From positions 1 to 12,621 of the forward strand of contig CAZZCX010000024.1 of the NCBI GenBank assembly GCA_964653195.1: a stretch of DNA of 12,621 nt. The letters are read 5' to 3'. The DNA is from CAYMDS01 sp964653195 (lineage in GTDB: Bacteria; Patescibacteriota; Microgenomatia; Levybacterales; UBA12049). The notes beneath the pieces were generated by a model. That model was not told the DNA's origin, did not search any database, and saw nothing but the letters and a program-made list of their open reading frames with translations. Positions 1 through 7,650 of this stretch are shown piece after piece; the first letter of the stretch is position 1, and the number at the start of each line of letters is the position of its first letter. The translations under genes were made by a program, and so were the position numbers.

Positions 1-245
1 CCGCCGAAGATTAGGGGAGAGCCGGTAGAAATCTGCTTTCTATAATCAATCGTGAGTTTGGTAGGTGAGATGCTGGCAGAGTCGAGAATTTTATCATATT
101 GAGCTTTCAACATTTCGCTCTGCTTGATCACTTCTTTATCTCGGTTTATCTCAGTTATTTTTATAAGTGTATAAAATATTGCAATTCCGAAAAAAACACT
201 CAGAATAAGTATAAGCAGTATCGTTTGAATTCTTTTTCGCATCAT
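1..245 (-). CDS. Membrane-anchored protein of unknown function (partial)
   Basis: An open frame starts with two consecutive ATG codons at 245 and runs through the left edge without a stop, giving 81 residues of an incomplete protein. Basic residues (RKR at 3-5) precede one hydrophobic helix at about residues 8-28. A charged stretch at about 29-50 could form a short coiled coil, and a polar region follows. This is the layout of a protein anchored at its N-terminus with the rest outside the cytoplasm. I recognise no family. A promoter-like element ends 7 bases before the first ATG and no Shine-Dalgarno sequence is visible, which supports this start. It has the same orientation and general architecture as the next gene upstream (389-1108), but I see no clear sequence similarity to it. 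Confidence 0.6.
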   Translation of the reverse strand, partial: MMRKRIQTILLILILSVFFGIAIFYTLIKITEINRDKEVIKQSEMLKAQYDKILDSASISPTKLTIDYRKQISTGSPLIFG

Positions 246-281
246 GAACACTTTTGTACATGGTTTTGAGAATTTTTGCAA
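246..281 (-). promoter_or_regulatory. Promoter for the left-edge membrane protein, leaderless layout
   Basis: On the minus strand TTGCAA (276-281) is followed by 17 bases and TACAAA (253-258), then 7 bases to the ATG at 245. Both hexamers match four of six sigma70 consensus positions. The spacing puts the expected transcription start at or next to the start codon. Confidence 0.45.
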
Positions 282-282
282 C
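259..282. repeat. 24-bp near-repeat, copy A (with 1192-1215)
   Basis: This 24-base stretch matches 1192-1215 at 20 positions. On the minus strand both contain GTTGCAA, one variable base, AATTCTC, one variable base and AAA. Copy A covers the -35 hexamer and spacer of the promoter for the left-edge gene. Confidence 0.4.
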
Positions 283-388
283 AGGTGAAGTTAAATTCGA
301 AGGCTATTTTTATAATTTATGAATTATTTCAAAGTTTGTACTTTATTTCAGCTGGTCACGGATTTATTATATTTTTAAGTTATAACGA

Positions 389-1108
389 TTATAAGGAATT
401 AATATTTGTTATAGTTTCATCGTATTCTTTGAGGGTTTTAAACATTTCCATAAGACGGCGGGATTCTGGATCATAATTTGTGCCCCAAATAAATGTCGTG
501 TTTATGGATCGGGATGACGACCGCTTGACATATTTCGAATAACTGAAAGTTGTTATACTTTCAGCCATCCCACCTGGTGGTATTATTGAGTAACTGGTTA
601 ATAATTTTTCATATTTCTCCGTCTGAAGTTCATCATAAAAGCTATTAACTACATTTGCGATTTCTGTTTTTTTTGAATCGGGTATATTATAATTTTGCCC
701 AATTATTTTACCTTGAAGTGTTTTGGATATGTAACCGTTTCCATCAAACGTCATGCATTCTACACGACGAAGAGGATTCACTTTATCATCCCAATTTTCA
801 CCACAAATCTCCAACATATTTCTATTTTTGTCTTTTTCAAACTCTGAAATTTCAGGAACTTTTGATTTCTCAATTTCGGTCTTTTCCTTCTCTTTTAATC
901 GTTTAATATCTGACTGGAGTATAGCTATTTGTTTCTCTTTGTCGTTTTGAGTTTTAGTTAAACCTGATTTATAACCTGAGTAGAATGCTACAACTGAGAG
1001 GATTATTATGATAAGTAGTAATAATAATATCCACAGTATTTTATTTTTGTCCCATTTAATTTTAGGCTTATTCTCCTCAGTTAAGTTTGATACACTAGGC
1101 TCGTCCAT
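389..1108 (-). CDS. Single-pass membrane protein with coiled coil, unknown function
   Basis: The protein has 239 residues and I do not recognise its family. A polar cytoplasmic tail (1-23) ends in a lysine-rich patch and is followed by one very hydrophobic helix at about 24-43. A Lys/Glu-rich segment at about 52-82 looks like a coiled-coil stalk. The C-terminal domain (about 90-239) contains two cysteines, C102 and C118, which could form a disulfide, and would lie outside the cytoplasm. The start is supported by a promoter-like element ending 6 bases upstream. The neighbour downstream is another anchored protein with its own promoter, so the two may form an envelope-related pair. Nothing in the sequence gives an enzymatic role. 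Confidence 0.8.
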   Translation of the reverse strand: MDEPSVSNLTEENKPKIKWDKNKILWILLLLLIIIILSVVAFYSGYKSGLTKTQNDKEKQIAILQSDIKRLKEKEKTEIEKSKVPEISEFEKDKNRNMLEICGENWDDKVNPLRRVECMTFDGNGYISKTLQGKIIGQNYNIPDSKKTEIANVVNSFYDELQTEKYEKLLTSYSIIPPGGMAESITTFSYSKYVKRSSSRSINTTFIWGTNYDPESRRLMEMFKTLKEYDETITNINSL

Positions 1109-1143
1109 AGATTTATTATGAGTAACTGTTTTTAATAAGTCAA
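1109..1143 (-). promoter_or_regulatory. Sigma70-type promoter, leaderless layout, for the 389-1108 gene
   Basis: On the minus strand TTGACT (1138-1143) is followed by a 17-base spacer and CATAAT (1115-1120), then 6 bases to the ATG at 1108. Each hexamer matches five of six consensus positions. The expected start of transcription falls at the start codon. Confidence 0.6.
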
Positions 1144-1191
1144 CGAAATAGCCATAAAAAATTTTACTTATGTCTATGGTTAATTTTAAAC

Positions 1192-1215
1192 CAGGATTTC
1201 GAGAATTATTGCAAC
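1192..1215. repeat. 24-bp near-repeat, copy B (with 259-282)
   Basis: This copy lies about 85 bases upstream of the 389-1108 gene and matches the promoter region of the left-edge gene at 20 of 24 positions. It retains TTGCAA, but no good -10 hexamer follows at the right distance. It could be a duplicated promoter remnant or a shared binding site. Confidence 0.4.
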
Positions 1216-1223
1216 CCGCAATA
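1207..1223 (-). terminator. Weak hairpin 3' of the 91-residue membrane protein gene
   Basis: Six-base arms TATTGC and GCAATA flank a five-base loop, 46 bases past the stop of the gene at 1270-1545. No T-run follows on the minus strand, so termination is doubtful. It overlaps repeat copy B and may instead be part of a binding site. Confidence 0.2.
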
Positions 1224-1269
1224 TTTGATATATCTTTTAAGTGCGGAAGAGATTAATAGAATTTTTAAT

Positions 1270-1545
1270 TTAGAAGAATGGTACGAATAGCCTATAAAGC
1301 TGAAAAACGGTATATATAAGCGTGATCGTTCCAAGTAAACGCCGAAATGGACTGTCGCCCTTAGTGATTTCCAGATATGACCAGAAGAGTAGTGAGAAAG
1401 TGACACCCCAGCTGCTGATCAGCTCAAGAATTTGTAAAGGTATAAAGCCTAGTAGCCAAAACCCAAATGCGATCCAAAGTGGTGCGTTGGGCTTCTGCCA
1501 AAGTACGTATTTTCCTTTTTTATCACGAAAAAAATCTTTAAACAT
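1270..1545 (-). CDS. Small multi-pass membrane protein, unknown function
   Basis: The protein has 91 residues and no family that I can name with certainty. A charged N-terminus (1-18) is followed by three hydrophobic segments at about 22-39, 43-59 and 70-88, rich in Trp and Phe. The loop around 60-69 carries charged residues. I have an impression of similar small Trp-rich membrane proteins in Saccharibacteria, but I cannot test this. It lies between an envelope protein gene and the SGNH hydrolase gene, with 123 bases separating it from the latter, and is probably transcribed on its own from the TATACT hexamer 9 bases before its ATG. The opposite-strand frames over it look like shadows. Confidence 0.7.
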   Translation of the reverse strand: MFKDFFRDKKGKYVLWQKPNAPLWIAFGFWLLGFIPLQILELISSWGVTFSLLFWSYLEITKGDSPFRRLLGTITLIYTVFQLYRLFVPFF

Positions 1546-1554
1546 TATTTATTC

Positions 1555-1560
1555 AGTATA
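1555..1560 (-). promoter_or_regulatory. Possible -10 hexamer for the small membrane protein
   Basis: TATACT on the minus strand lies 9 bases before the ATG at 1545. No convincing -35 is visible at 16-18 bases. The rest of 1546-1668 is AT-rich and shows nothing else I can identify. Confidence 0.3.
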
Positions 1561-1668
1561 TCTCATTTTTACTTGTTACATTTTTATAAGAATTTATGGA
1601 TTTCTGCAGGTTATTAAATAATTTACATTTCAAAGGTAGCTTTTAATTGAGATAATGGGGATCTTTAT

Positions 1669-2757
1669 TCAATTCGTTAATTGTGCGAGACAATTTAACC
1701 TTTCAGGAAATGATACGATAGTGAGACAAGGTTTGGTATGTGGTAAAATTCCGGAATTCTGCAAAATCTCTTTATTGGTTAGCGGTTCAATTGTGACCCC
1801 AGTCTTTTCGCCATAAAATTTATTAAACACTTTTATATATCTATTCGCAAATAATCCCTCCATAACACTTCCGGCGTGAATATAGTCACTTAAAAAGCCG
1901 TTATGTGGTTCATCGCCAATACTCATTACATTTATATATTCATTTAAGATTTTTAGTCTACCTTGAGAATCTAAACTGTTGACAACTGATTTCGCGTAGG
2001 AATTCAAATTGTTGTACGCGATAGAGTATTTATTTGCTAATTCCGACATTTTTGAATTAGTTCGATTGATCGCGCTTGTGACCCGTTTTCTTTTGTTTGC
2101 GTCCGGATAAGTCGATTGTATATATGGATGCAAATTCCAATCAAAAATATTCGTTATGATGATAGGTGCATTACCTCCGCTTACTCCATTTACGTAACTT
2201 AGAGCAGTATCTATGTTAGTTATTATCTGATCAATTTTTGTATTTAATTGGGTATCAGTAAGTGTCCCATTATAAATCACACCATATCCATTTGGGTTAT
2301 AAGGCGCAAAATCATTGGCGCCGATATGTACTATTATTAGCTGTATTTTTCCTTGTTGAATTTGATTTCCAAGACCAATATGTTGATTTTGAGAAAGTAA
2401 AGTACCGCTGGTGGCTGCTGATCTAGCCCAATTATACTCAAATCCTTTTCTTCTTGGTTCATTTCTTGTGGTTATAGACCAGGTGCCGAAATTCAAACCT
2501 CTACTTTGAGCGAGTTGTTCTGCCCAGTTTAAAGTAGTGGATGTATAGCTACCTCCTCTGTTATCATCTGCCCGGTATTCATCAGAATTGCTGTCTCCTA
2601 TAATTCCTATACCGTAACTTTGGGTTATTTGATTTGCATCTGCGCGTATATTACTTTTAGAAGGTGTCTGAGTTTTGCTAATAGCCAAAGTGATAGTTGC
2701 TATGGCTAGAATGATACTTAATATTCCAAAAGCGTTTATAAGTCTATTTTTATTCAT
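1669..2757 (-). CDS. Secreted or membrane-anchored SGNH/GDSL-family hydrolase
   Basis: The protein has 362 residues. An N-terminal hydrophobic helix (about 7-26) after a short basic tail is a signal peptide or anchor, so the enzyme acts outside the cytoplasm. Three SGNH blocks are present: GDSNS at 54-58 with S56 as the expected nucleophile, GAND at 146-149 with N148, and DYIH at 291-294 with D291 and H294 as the remaining catalytic pair. The family hydrolyses esters of lipids, carbohydrates or acylated glycans, and the substrate cannot be read from sequence. C344 and C356 near the end might pair. It follows the glycosyltransferase gene by 60 bases on the same strand. It could be the last gene of the carotenoid operon, or could have its own promoter, since the gap shows none that is clear. 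Confidence 0.85.
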   Translation of the reverse strand: MNKNRLINAFGILSIILAIATITLAISKTQTPSKSNIRADANQITQSYGIGIIGDSNSDEYRADDNRGGSYTSTTLNWAEQLAQSRGLNFGTWSITTRNEPRRKGFEYNWARSAATSGTLLSQNQHIGLGNQIQQGKIQLIIVHIGANDFAPYNPNGYGVIYNGTLTDTQLNTKIDQIITNIDTALSYVNGVSGGNAPIIITNIFDWNLHPYIQSTYPDANKRKRVTSAINRTNSKMSELANKYSIAYNNLNSYAKSVVNSLDSQGRLKILNEYINVMSIGDEPHNGFLSDYIHAGSVMEGLFANRYIKVFNKFYGEKTGVTIEPLTNKEILQNSGILPHTKPCLTIVSFPERLNCLAQLTN

Positions 2758-2817
2758 TTAATTACTATTCTTTCATTCATTTATATTTATTTCAATGTTT
2801 TGGTGACTTTTATTAAA

Positions 2818-3522
2818 TCAATATTGACCGAAAGGATATTTTATGGAATTTGCTCCTTTAAAGTCGCTTCTTATAAAATACCAAGATAATTTTGAATAAA
2901 TCAGTAGCGAATGAATAAATCCTAATTTTTTTATGCGTCTATTCGAAACTAGAACTTTTAGCATAAGCGTTCTAAATTTGCCTGTTTTTTTGAATTTTGA
3001 TAGAAAATGCATATCATCGAAAGTAAACCGTGGGTCAAACCCTTTTGCATTTAGATATGCTTTTTTTCTTACTATAATGCATGACCCGGCACCGCTTGGA
3101 AGTATCCTTTGAACCAAAAAAAATATGCCATTCAAAATACCATATAAAATTAGACTTTGGAGATGTTTTTCGTTTGGCAGATAAATTGGACAGCCGATAT
3201 CGATATGATCTTTTTCAAATATTTCGTTTACTTTTTTTAGAAAGTGAGTATCTATTCTAATATCTGCATCCATAAAAACCAGTAGATCCCCTTTGCTATT
3301 TTTAGCACCTATATTTCTTTGGTGTGCTATGTTTGCTTTAGTACGTATGATTTTAACTTTATTGTGTTTCCTTACAATGTCTATTGTTTTATCTTTCGAA
3401 TTGCCATCAACGACAATTACTTCTACTGTTTTATAAGTTTGTTTTCCTAAATCAGCTAATATATTTCCAATATATTTTTCTTCATTAAGCGTAGGGATTA
3501 TCACTGAAATTGTTTTATCCAT
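2818..3522 (-). CDS. Family 2 glycosyltransferase (GT-A fold), possible carotenoid glycosyltransferase
   Basis: The protein has 234 residues. The N-terminal nucleotide-sugar domain has the GT2 opening SVIIPTLNEE at 6-15, the acidic VVDGNSKD segment at 37-44, an HQRNIGA segment at 67-73 and the metal-binding DAD at 85-87. FDD at 168-170 may supply the catalytic acid. Hydrophobic stretches at about 122-139 and 200-217 suggest peripheral membrane contact. Its start overlaps the end of the UbiA-type gene by 8 bases, so translation is probably coupled. GT2 enzymes glycosylate carotenoids in some bacteria (CrtQ, CruC), and the position in this operon makes a C50 carotenoid acceptor reasonable. A polyprenyl phosphate or another lipid acceptor is also possible. 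Family assignment is firm; the acceptor is inferred. Confidence 0.88.
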   Translation of the reverse strand: MDKTISVIIPTLNEEKYIGNILADLGKQTYKTVEVIVVDGNSKDKTIDIVRKHNKVKIIRTKANIAHQRNIGAKNSKGDLLVFMDADIRIDTHFLKKVNEIFEKDHIDIGCPIYLPNEKHLQSLILYGILNGIFFLVQRILPSGAGSCIIVRKKAYLNAKGFDPRFTFDDMHFLSKFKKTGKFRTLMLKVLVSNRRIKKLGFIHSLLIYSKLSWYFIRSDFKGANSIKYPFGQY

Positions 3523-4330
3523 AGAAAGCTATCCAAAAAAGAAAAAAGCCTAAAATAGCATTAAGTCGAGGATACATCCAGTATATTCTTCTTATATCAG
3601 CTCGCTTAATTAAAATATACAAAGGTAAAATCGCATAAATAATTCCGAAAATGAAAAAAATCGAATAATGCAAAATAAAGAGAACTGAAAATAGCCATAA
3701 TATGCTAGTCAGAAGCAGTGACTTTCTATAACCTAAAAATATTGCAGTAGTACGTATATTTGCTTTCCTATCTGAATCTATATCGACAATAGCTGAAAAA
3801 AGATGCATCGCGATAGACCAAAGCCAGCCGGCAATAATTATATCGTATGATGGAAAATTATCAGTCGCCAAAAGAAAACCGATGATACCCGGGATAATAT
3901 AAAGAATATTTGAAAGTGAATCAAGAATTATTTTCGTTTTAAATCTTAAAGGAGGACTGCTATAAAATATCGCAAAGAAAATAAATATCAACATCGAAAT
4001 TGTAATAGCTTTATTGATTACAAGAAGAGGTAGGGAAAGAAGGACTGAAAGTGCGATAAATATTTGATACGTTTTCATATCACTTGACTTCATGCGGGTC
4101 TCCTGTTTGATTTTTTTAGGGTTTTTAAGATCTATTTGTCTATCGAAGTAGTCATTTATGCCATAAATAAGTAAATTTGCGGGGAATAAAAAATAGAAGA
4201 AACCATACACAATAATTATTTTCGGAAAGTTTTTTGGATCATGTATTGGCGTAATTCCGATAATAAATGGTCCTAATATATATATCCAGAATCTCGGTCT
4301 TGAAAGTAGAAGGATTTTTCTAAAATTCAT
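3515..4330 (-). CDS. crtEb: UbiA-family prenyltransferase, lycopene elongase-like
   Basis: The protein has 271 residues, largely hydrophobic, with about eight or nine membrane helices. The two Asp-rich motifs that bind Mg and prenyl diphosphate are clear: N59-D60-x-x-D63 continuing to D67, and D183-x-D185-x-D187. The context of these motifs fits the lycopene elongase branch (CrtEb of corynebacteria, LyeJ/LbtA of haloarchaea): SRPRFW near the start (10-15), PANLLIYGINDYFD (50-63), and MHLFSAIVDIDSDR (175-188) followed by IRTTA (192-196). These enzymes add C5 units from DMAPP to both ends of lycopene, giving C50 carotenoids. The start overlaps the polyprenyl synthase stop by 4 bases. Quinone or bacteriochlorophyll prenyltransferases are less likely given the motif context and the crtI/crtB neighbours. 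Confidence 0.85.
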   Translation of the reverse strand: MNFRKILLLSRPRFWIYILGPFIIGITPIHDPKNFPKIIIVYGFFYFLFPANLLIYGINDYFDRQIDLKNPKKIKQETRMKSSDMKTYQIFIALSVLLSLPLLVINKAITISMLIFIFFAIFYSSPPLRFKTKIILDSLSNILYIIPGIIGFLLATDNFPSYDIIIAGWLWSIAMHLFSAIVDIDSDRKANIRTTAIFLGYRKSLLLTSILWLFSVLFILHYSIFFIFGIIYAILPLYILIKRADIRRIYWMYPRLNAILGFFLFWIAFYG

Positions 4331-5385
4331 TTGTCGCGGTTATTTATAAAATCTACCATGTCCGTAAATATATATTTGTATTTTTTCGATATATTAATTG
4401 TATTAAGAATCTTAATTGCAGTAAGAGATTTATCTTCCCGAATTTTTTGAATAGCGGGTAGGACTTTGCTTTCTATTAGACTTTTTTTTACAAAATTTAT
4501 ATTATTTTCAGTAAGCTTCTTACTTCCGAAAATCCTCAGAAGTTTTTTCTTTGTTTTTTTGTCAGTTGATTTCAGTAATAAATATCTTAGAAGTGTTTTC
4601 TTATTTTCCCTGATATCAGATCCTATTGGTTTTCCTATAACATTTTCATCACCGAATATCCCTATCTCATCATCTTTTATCTGAAAAGCTATCCCTAGCT
4701 CCTCTCCGAATTCCTCAAACTTTTTTAGATTTTTCGCATCATAACCTGATAAAACTCCGCCAATGATCAATGGAAGCGAGAAAGTGTATCTTGCTGTTTT
4801 ATATTTATATATATCATAAATTTCCATTTCTGTAGGCTCAAGACTATTCATTCCATAATGAACATCCAGTATTTGTGCATATCCTGTTTTTTGTATTTCA
4901 CGTGAGCTTGAATATAAGATTTTCTGTACTTTAGAAATATCTTTTATATTTCCAATCAATTCAAATGCCATAAAAAGAGCTATATCGCTGATGCAGGTAG
5001 CTATAGCATTGCCATAATCTCTTGGTTTTTTATTGCCGATATCAATTCCTTCCTGAATTGCTTTATAAAAAACCGTTGTCTTACCACGACGCATATGATC
5101 ATCGTCCATAATATCATCGCTTATGAGTATGCCGGTATTGAATAGTTCAACTGCTGCTGCCAAAGTCAGCGCGTCTTTGCTGATATTATTCTTTTTTGAT
5201 TCATATGCAAGTAAAACTAGTATGCCACGAATCAGTTTTCCGGCTGTAACCATATCAATAATTTTTTGAATACTGCTTGTATAGAGAGGAATGTCAGTTT
5301 TTTCATTTAGCTTGGAATACAAATAATCATTTATAGTTTTCTCAAGCGCTGGTCGATACTTTGCGATAAATTCCTTAAATTTCAT
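4327..5385 (-). CDS. crtE: Polyprenyl diphosphate synthase, probably GGPP synthase
   Basis: The protein has 352 residues, the usual length for trans-isoprenyl diphosphate synthases. The first Asp-rich motif is DDIMD at 90-94, followed by RRG at 99-101. The second region reads FQIKDDEIGIFGD at 234-246, so it has DDxxG in place of DDxxD. This variant occurs in actinobacterial IdsA/CrtE-type enzymes together with the GKPIGSDIRE segment (251-260). The residue five before the first motif is G85, which is small and fits a product longer than FPP. Substrates would be IPP with DMAPP, GPP or FPP. It overlaps crtB by 4 bases and the elongase gene by 4 bases, and it supplies the precursor for the phytoene synthase. 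GGPP as product is inferred from context. Confidence 0.9.
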   Translation of the reverse strand: MKFKEFIAKYRPALEKTINDYLYSKLNEKTDIPLYTSSIQKIIDMVTAGKLIRGILVLLAYESKKNNISKDALTLAAAVELFNTGILISDDIMDDDHMRRGKTTVFYKAIQEGIDIGNKKPRDYGNAIATCISDIALFMAFELIGNIKDISKVQKILYSSSREIQKTGYAQILDVHYGMNSLEPTEMEIYDIYKYKTARYTFSLPLIIGGVLSGYDAKNLKKFEEFGEELGIAFQIKDDEIGIFGDENVIGKPIGSDIRENKKTLLRYLLLKSTDKKTKKKLLRIFGSKKLTENNINFVKKSLIESKVLPAIQKIREDKSLTAIKILNTINISKKYKYIFTDMVDFINNRDK

Positions 5386-6188
5386 ATGTGTAATGTTTTT
5401 TTTATGTATTCAAGTATTACTCTTTCTTTGGATGGTTTGATCTTTTGCTTAAATACTATTTGAGGGTTTTCTTCAATTTTATTTGCAGTCCATTCATAGA
5501 TCGATGCTGCAGTCGTAATTGGAATTCTTTTTATAAAGGGTATATATTTAAATCCTTTACTAGCATCATTTTGTATTTGTCTATAACGTTCAATTTGAAA
5601 TTCAACCAGTTTTTTAAATGATTGTTCGTTAATGTTGTTAGTTAGGGATTTAATGCCAAATCGCCTTAAGTCCTCCTGCGGGATGTATTGTCTTTTTAGC
5701 GTCAAGTCTTCTTTTATGTCACGAATGAAATTGATAAGCTGCATAGCTTTACCTTGAAGTCTTGCTGCATTATCTGCTTTTTTTGGGAGTTTTAAGATTC
5801 GTGCCATCATAAGTCCGATAACTTCAGCTGATCCGTACATGTAATTTTCTAATTCTTTGTAAGTATTATATTTATTTTTATGTATATCGCTTTCCATAGC
5901 ATCTAGAAAAGTATCGACCCATTTTTTTTCAAATTTATATTTTTTGGAAAGAATGACAAAATCATTTATTATATTATTTGTGCTTGAACCTGCCCTGAAT
6001 GCTTGATTGGTTAGTTTTCTGTAATTTAGAAAACCGGATTTATCTTGAGGTATTTGATCTACATAATCATCTGCAACTCTGACGAATGCATACAATATTG
6101 AGACGTCTTGTCTTATTTCCTTTGGAAAGAAACGACTTGCTGTGTAGAATGTTCTACTTCCCTTTTTAAAAATATTATTTGTTTTCAT
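5382..6188 (-). CDS. crtB: Phytoene synthase
   Basis: From the ATG at 6188 the protein has 268 residues, within the family range. It joins two GGPP head to head to form 15-cis-phytoene at the membrane surface. The opening SRTFYTASRFFP (11-22), the first motif D40-x-x-x-D44 in VADDYVD, and the second motif D157-x-x-x-D161 in NFIRDIKED followed by YIP (168-170) are diagnostic of the squalene/phytoene synthase family. An in-frame GTG at 6203 would add five residues and enlarge the overlap with crtI from 14 to 29 bases. I prefer the ATG because neither start has a good ribosome site and the added residues lie outside the conserved domain. The neighbouring desaturase and GGPP synthase support phytoene rather than squalene synthesis. 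Confidence 0.92.
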   Translation of the reverse strand: MKTNNIFKKGSRTFYTASRFFPKEIRQDVSILYAFVRVADDYVDQIPQDKSGFLNYRKLTNQAFRAGSSTNNIINDFVILSKKYKFEKKWVDTFLDAMESDIHKNKYNTYKELENYMYGSAEVIGLMMARILKLPKKADNAARLQGKAMQLINFIRDIKEDLTLKRQYIPQEDLRRFGIKSLTNNINEQSFKKLVEFQIERYRQIQNDASKGFKYIPFIKRIPITTAASIYEWTANKIEENPQIVFKQKIKPSKERVILEYIKKTLHI

Positions 6189-7650
6189 TTTGTATTCTTT
6201 CACTAACTAATTGAGCGGATATAAGACACATTGGCATACCAATTCCTGGTTGTGTGAATTGCCCTACGTAATATAAATTATTAACCTTCTTACTTTTGTT
6301 TTGTGGACGAAATACTGCAGTTTGAAGTAAGGTGTGCGCAAGTCCTAAAGCAGATCCTTTATAAGAATGAAAGTCTTTTATGTAATCTCTGTGAGAATAA
6401 ATTCTTTTCACTACAATTCTGTCTGCTATTTTTTCACCAATTAAATCTTCTATATCGGAAATTACTTTATTTGAGTATTCCTCTCTAAATTTATCTGAGT
6501 CGGATAGTCCTGATGCTACTGGAACAAGTATAAAAAGATTTTCATGGCCAATAGGTGCTACGGTTTTGTCTGTTTTAGACGGACAACACATATAATAAGA
6601 CGGTTTATCCGGCCATGATGGATTTGCGAATATATCTTTAAAGTGAATCTCCCAGTCATTCGCAAATGATAAAGTATGATGTTTTAGATTCTTTATTTTA
6701 CCTTTGATGCCTAAATATAGATTAAAAGAAGAAGGTGCCAGAGTTTTTTTCGCCCAGTAGCGCTTACTATATGATTGCCATTTCTCTTCTAGAAGTTGAT
6801 TTTCGGTGTGAGGATAGTCTGCGTTCGATATTACTATATCAGCAGGTATAAATTTATTTTTAACAAAGACTCCCGTTGATTTCCCTTCTTCTACTACAAT
6901 TTGATCTACATTGCTATTATATTTAATTCTTGCACCGTTAGATTCTGCTAATTGAACCAATGCCTGGATTACCGTGAAAATCCCATTTTCAGGATAAAAT
7001 ACCCCCATATTGAAATCGATATGAGACATTATTGAATAAAAAGCAGGTGTGTTATGGGGGGAGCCACCTAAAAATACAATTGAGTATTCTAATATTTGTT
7101 TAAGTCTTTTATCTTTTACGTACTTTGATATATAACTATCTAAATTCTGGAATACATTTAATTTCCTTCCTTCCTTTGCAATATCCAGAGTAAAAAAGTC
7201 AGATATTTTTGTGAAATTCTTATACAGAATATGCTTGATAGCTGCGTTATACTGATATTCAGCTGTATCTAGAAATTCTTTAAGTTTTTTGCCTGCGCCT
7301 GGTTCTATAGATTCGAAAATAGATAAGTTTTTATTTAAATCTTTTACAATATCAAGATAATCATTCTTTCCGAAATATACTCTATAGTGCGGATCTAGTC
7401 TTTTTAATTTGAAGAAATCTACAGGTTTTTTTCCAAATAATGAAAAATATTTTTCAAATATGTCAGGCATAAGATACCATGATGGTCCCATATCGAATGT
7501 AAAGCCTTTTGTTTTCCAAACAGAAGCGCGTCCCCCGGGTAATTTATTTTTTTCAAGTATTGTAACTTTAAAACCTTCTTTTGCTAGTAGTGCTGCTGTT
7601 GCAAGACCACTAATACCTGCACCAATAATGATAACTTTTTTATTTTTCAT
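6175..7650 (-). CDS. crtI: Phytoene desaturase (CrtI type)
   Basis: The protein has 491 residues, typical of CrtI. The N-terminus carries the FAD-binding Rossmann motif with G10, G12 and G15, ending in the acidic E33 of LEKN, and then PGGR at 38-41. The C-terminal flavin segment starts at Y460 and has G463 and a PGIGMP core (468-473) ending in SA. CrtI enzymes convert phytoene to lycopene by stepwise desaturation at the membrane. Four steps are inferred here because the operon encodes a lycopene elongase and no second desaturase. The ATG lies inside the end of tetR (11-base overlap), so translation is probably coupled. CrtD or CrtN types share the fold, but adjacent crtB and C40 context favour CrtI. 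Confidence 0.92.
   Translation of the reverse strand: MKNKKVIIIGAGISGLATAALLAKEGFKVTILEKNKLPGGRASVWKTKGFTFDMGPSWYLMPDIFEKYFSLFGKKPVDFFKLKRLDPHYRVYFGKNDYLDIVKDLNKNLSIFESIEPGAGKKLKEFLDTAEYQYNAAIKHILYKNFTKISDFFTLDIAKEGRKLNVFQNLDSYISKYVKDKRLKQILEYSIVFLGGSPHNTPAFYSIMSHIDFNMGVFYPENGIFTVIQALVQLAESNGARIKYNSNVDQIVVEEGKSTGVFVKNKFIPADIVISNADYPHTENQLLEEKWQSYSKRYWAKKTLAPSSFNLYLGIKGKIKNLKHHTLSFANDWEIHFKDIFANPSWPDKPSYYMCCPSKTDKTVAPIGHENLFILVPVASGLSDSDKFREEYSNKVISDIEDLIGEKIADRIVVKRIYSHRDYIKDFHSYKGSALGLAHTLLQTAVFRPQNKSKKVNNLYYVGQFTQPGIGMPMCLISAQLVSERIQNENK

Noticed and set aside
276..476. Plus-strand frame of 66 codons across the gap between the first two genes
   Set aside because: It overlaps the 3' end of the 389-1108 gene, has no promoter or ribosome site, and its translation shows no recognisable motif.
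1206..1621. Reading frames on both strands over the small membrane protein gene
   Set aside because: Their translations look like random composition, and the 91-residue frame has plausible membrane helices and an upstream -10 hexamer.
1646..1673. Stem with one bulge overlapping the SGNH hydrolase stop codon, considered as a terminator
   Set aside because: The pairs are nearly all A-T, there is a bulged G, and no T-run follows on the minus strand.
6175..7650. Alternative call as a carotenoid 3,4-desaturase (CrtD) or diapophytoene desaturase (CrtN)
   Set aside because: It is the only desaturase in an operon with a phytoene synthase and a C50 elongase, so the first desaturation role is needed here. 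Sequence alone does not fully exclude it.
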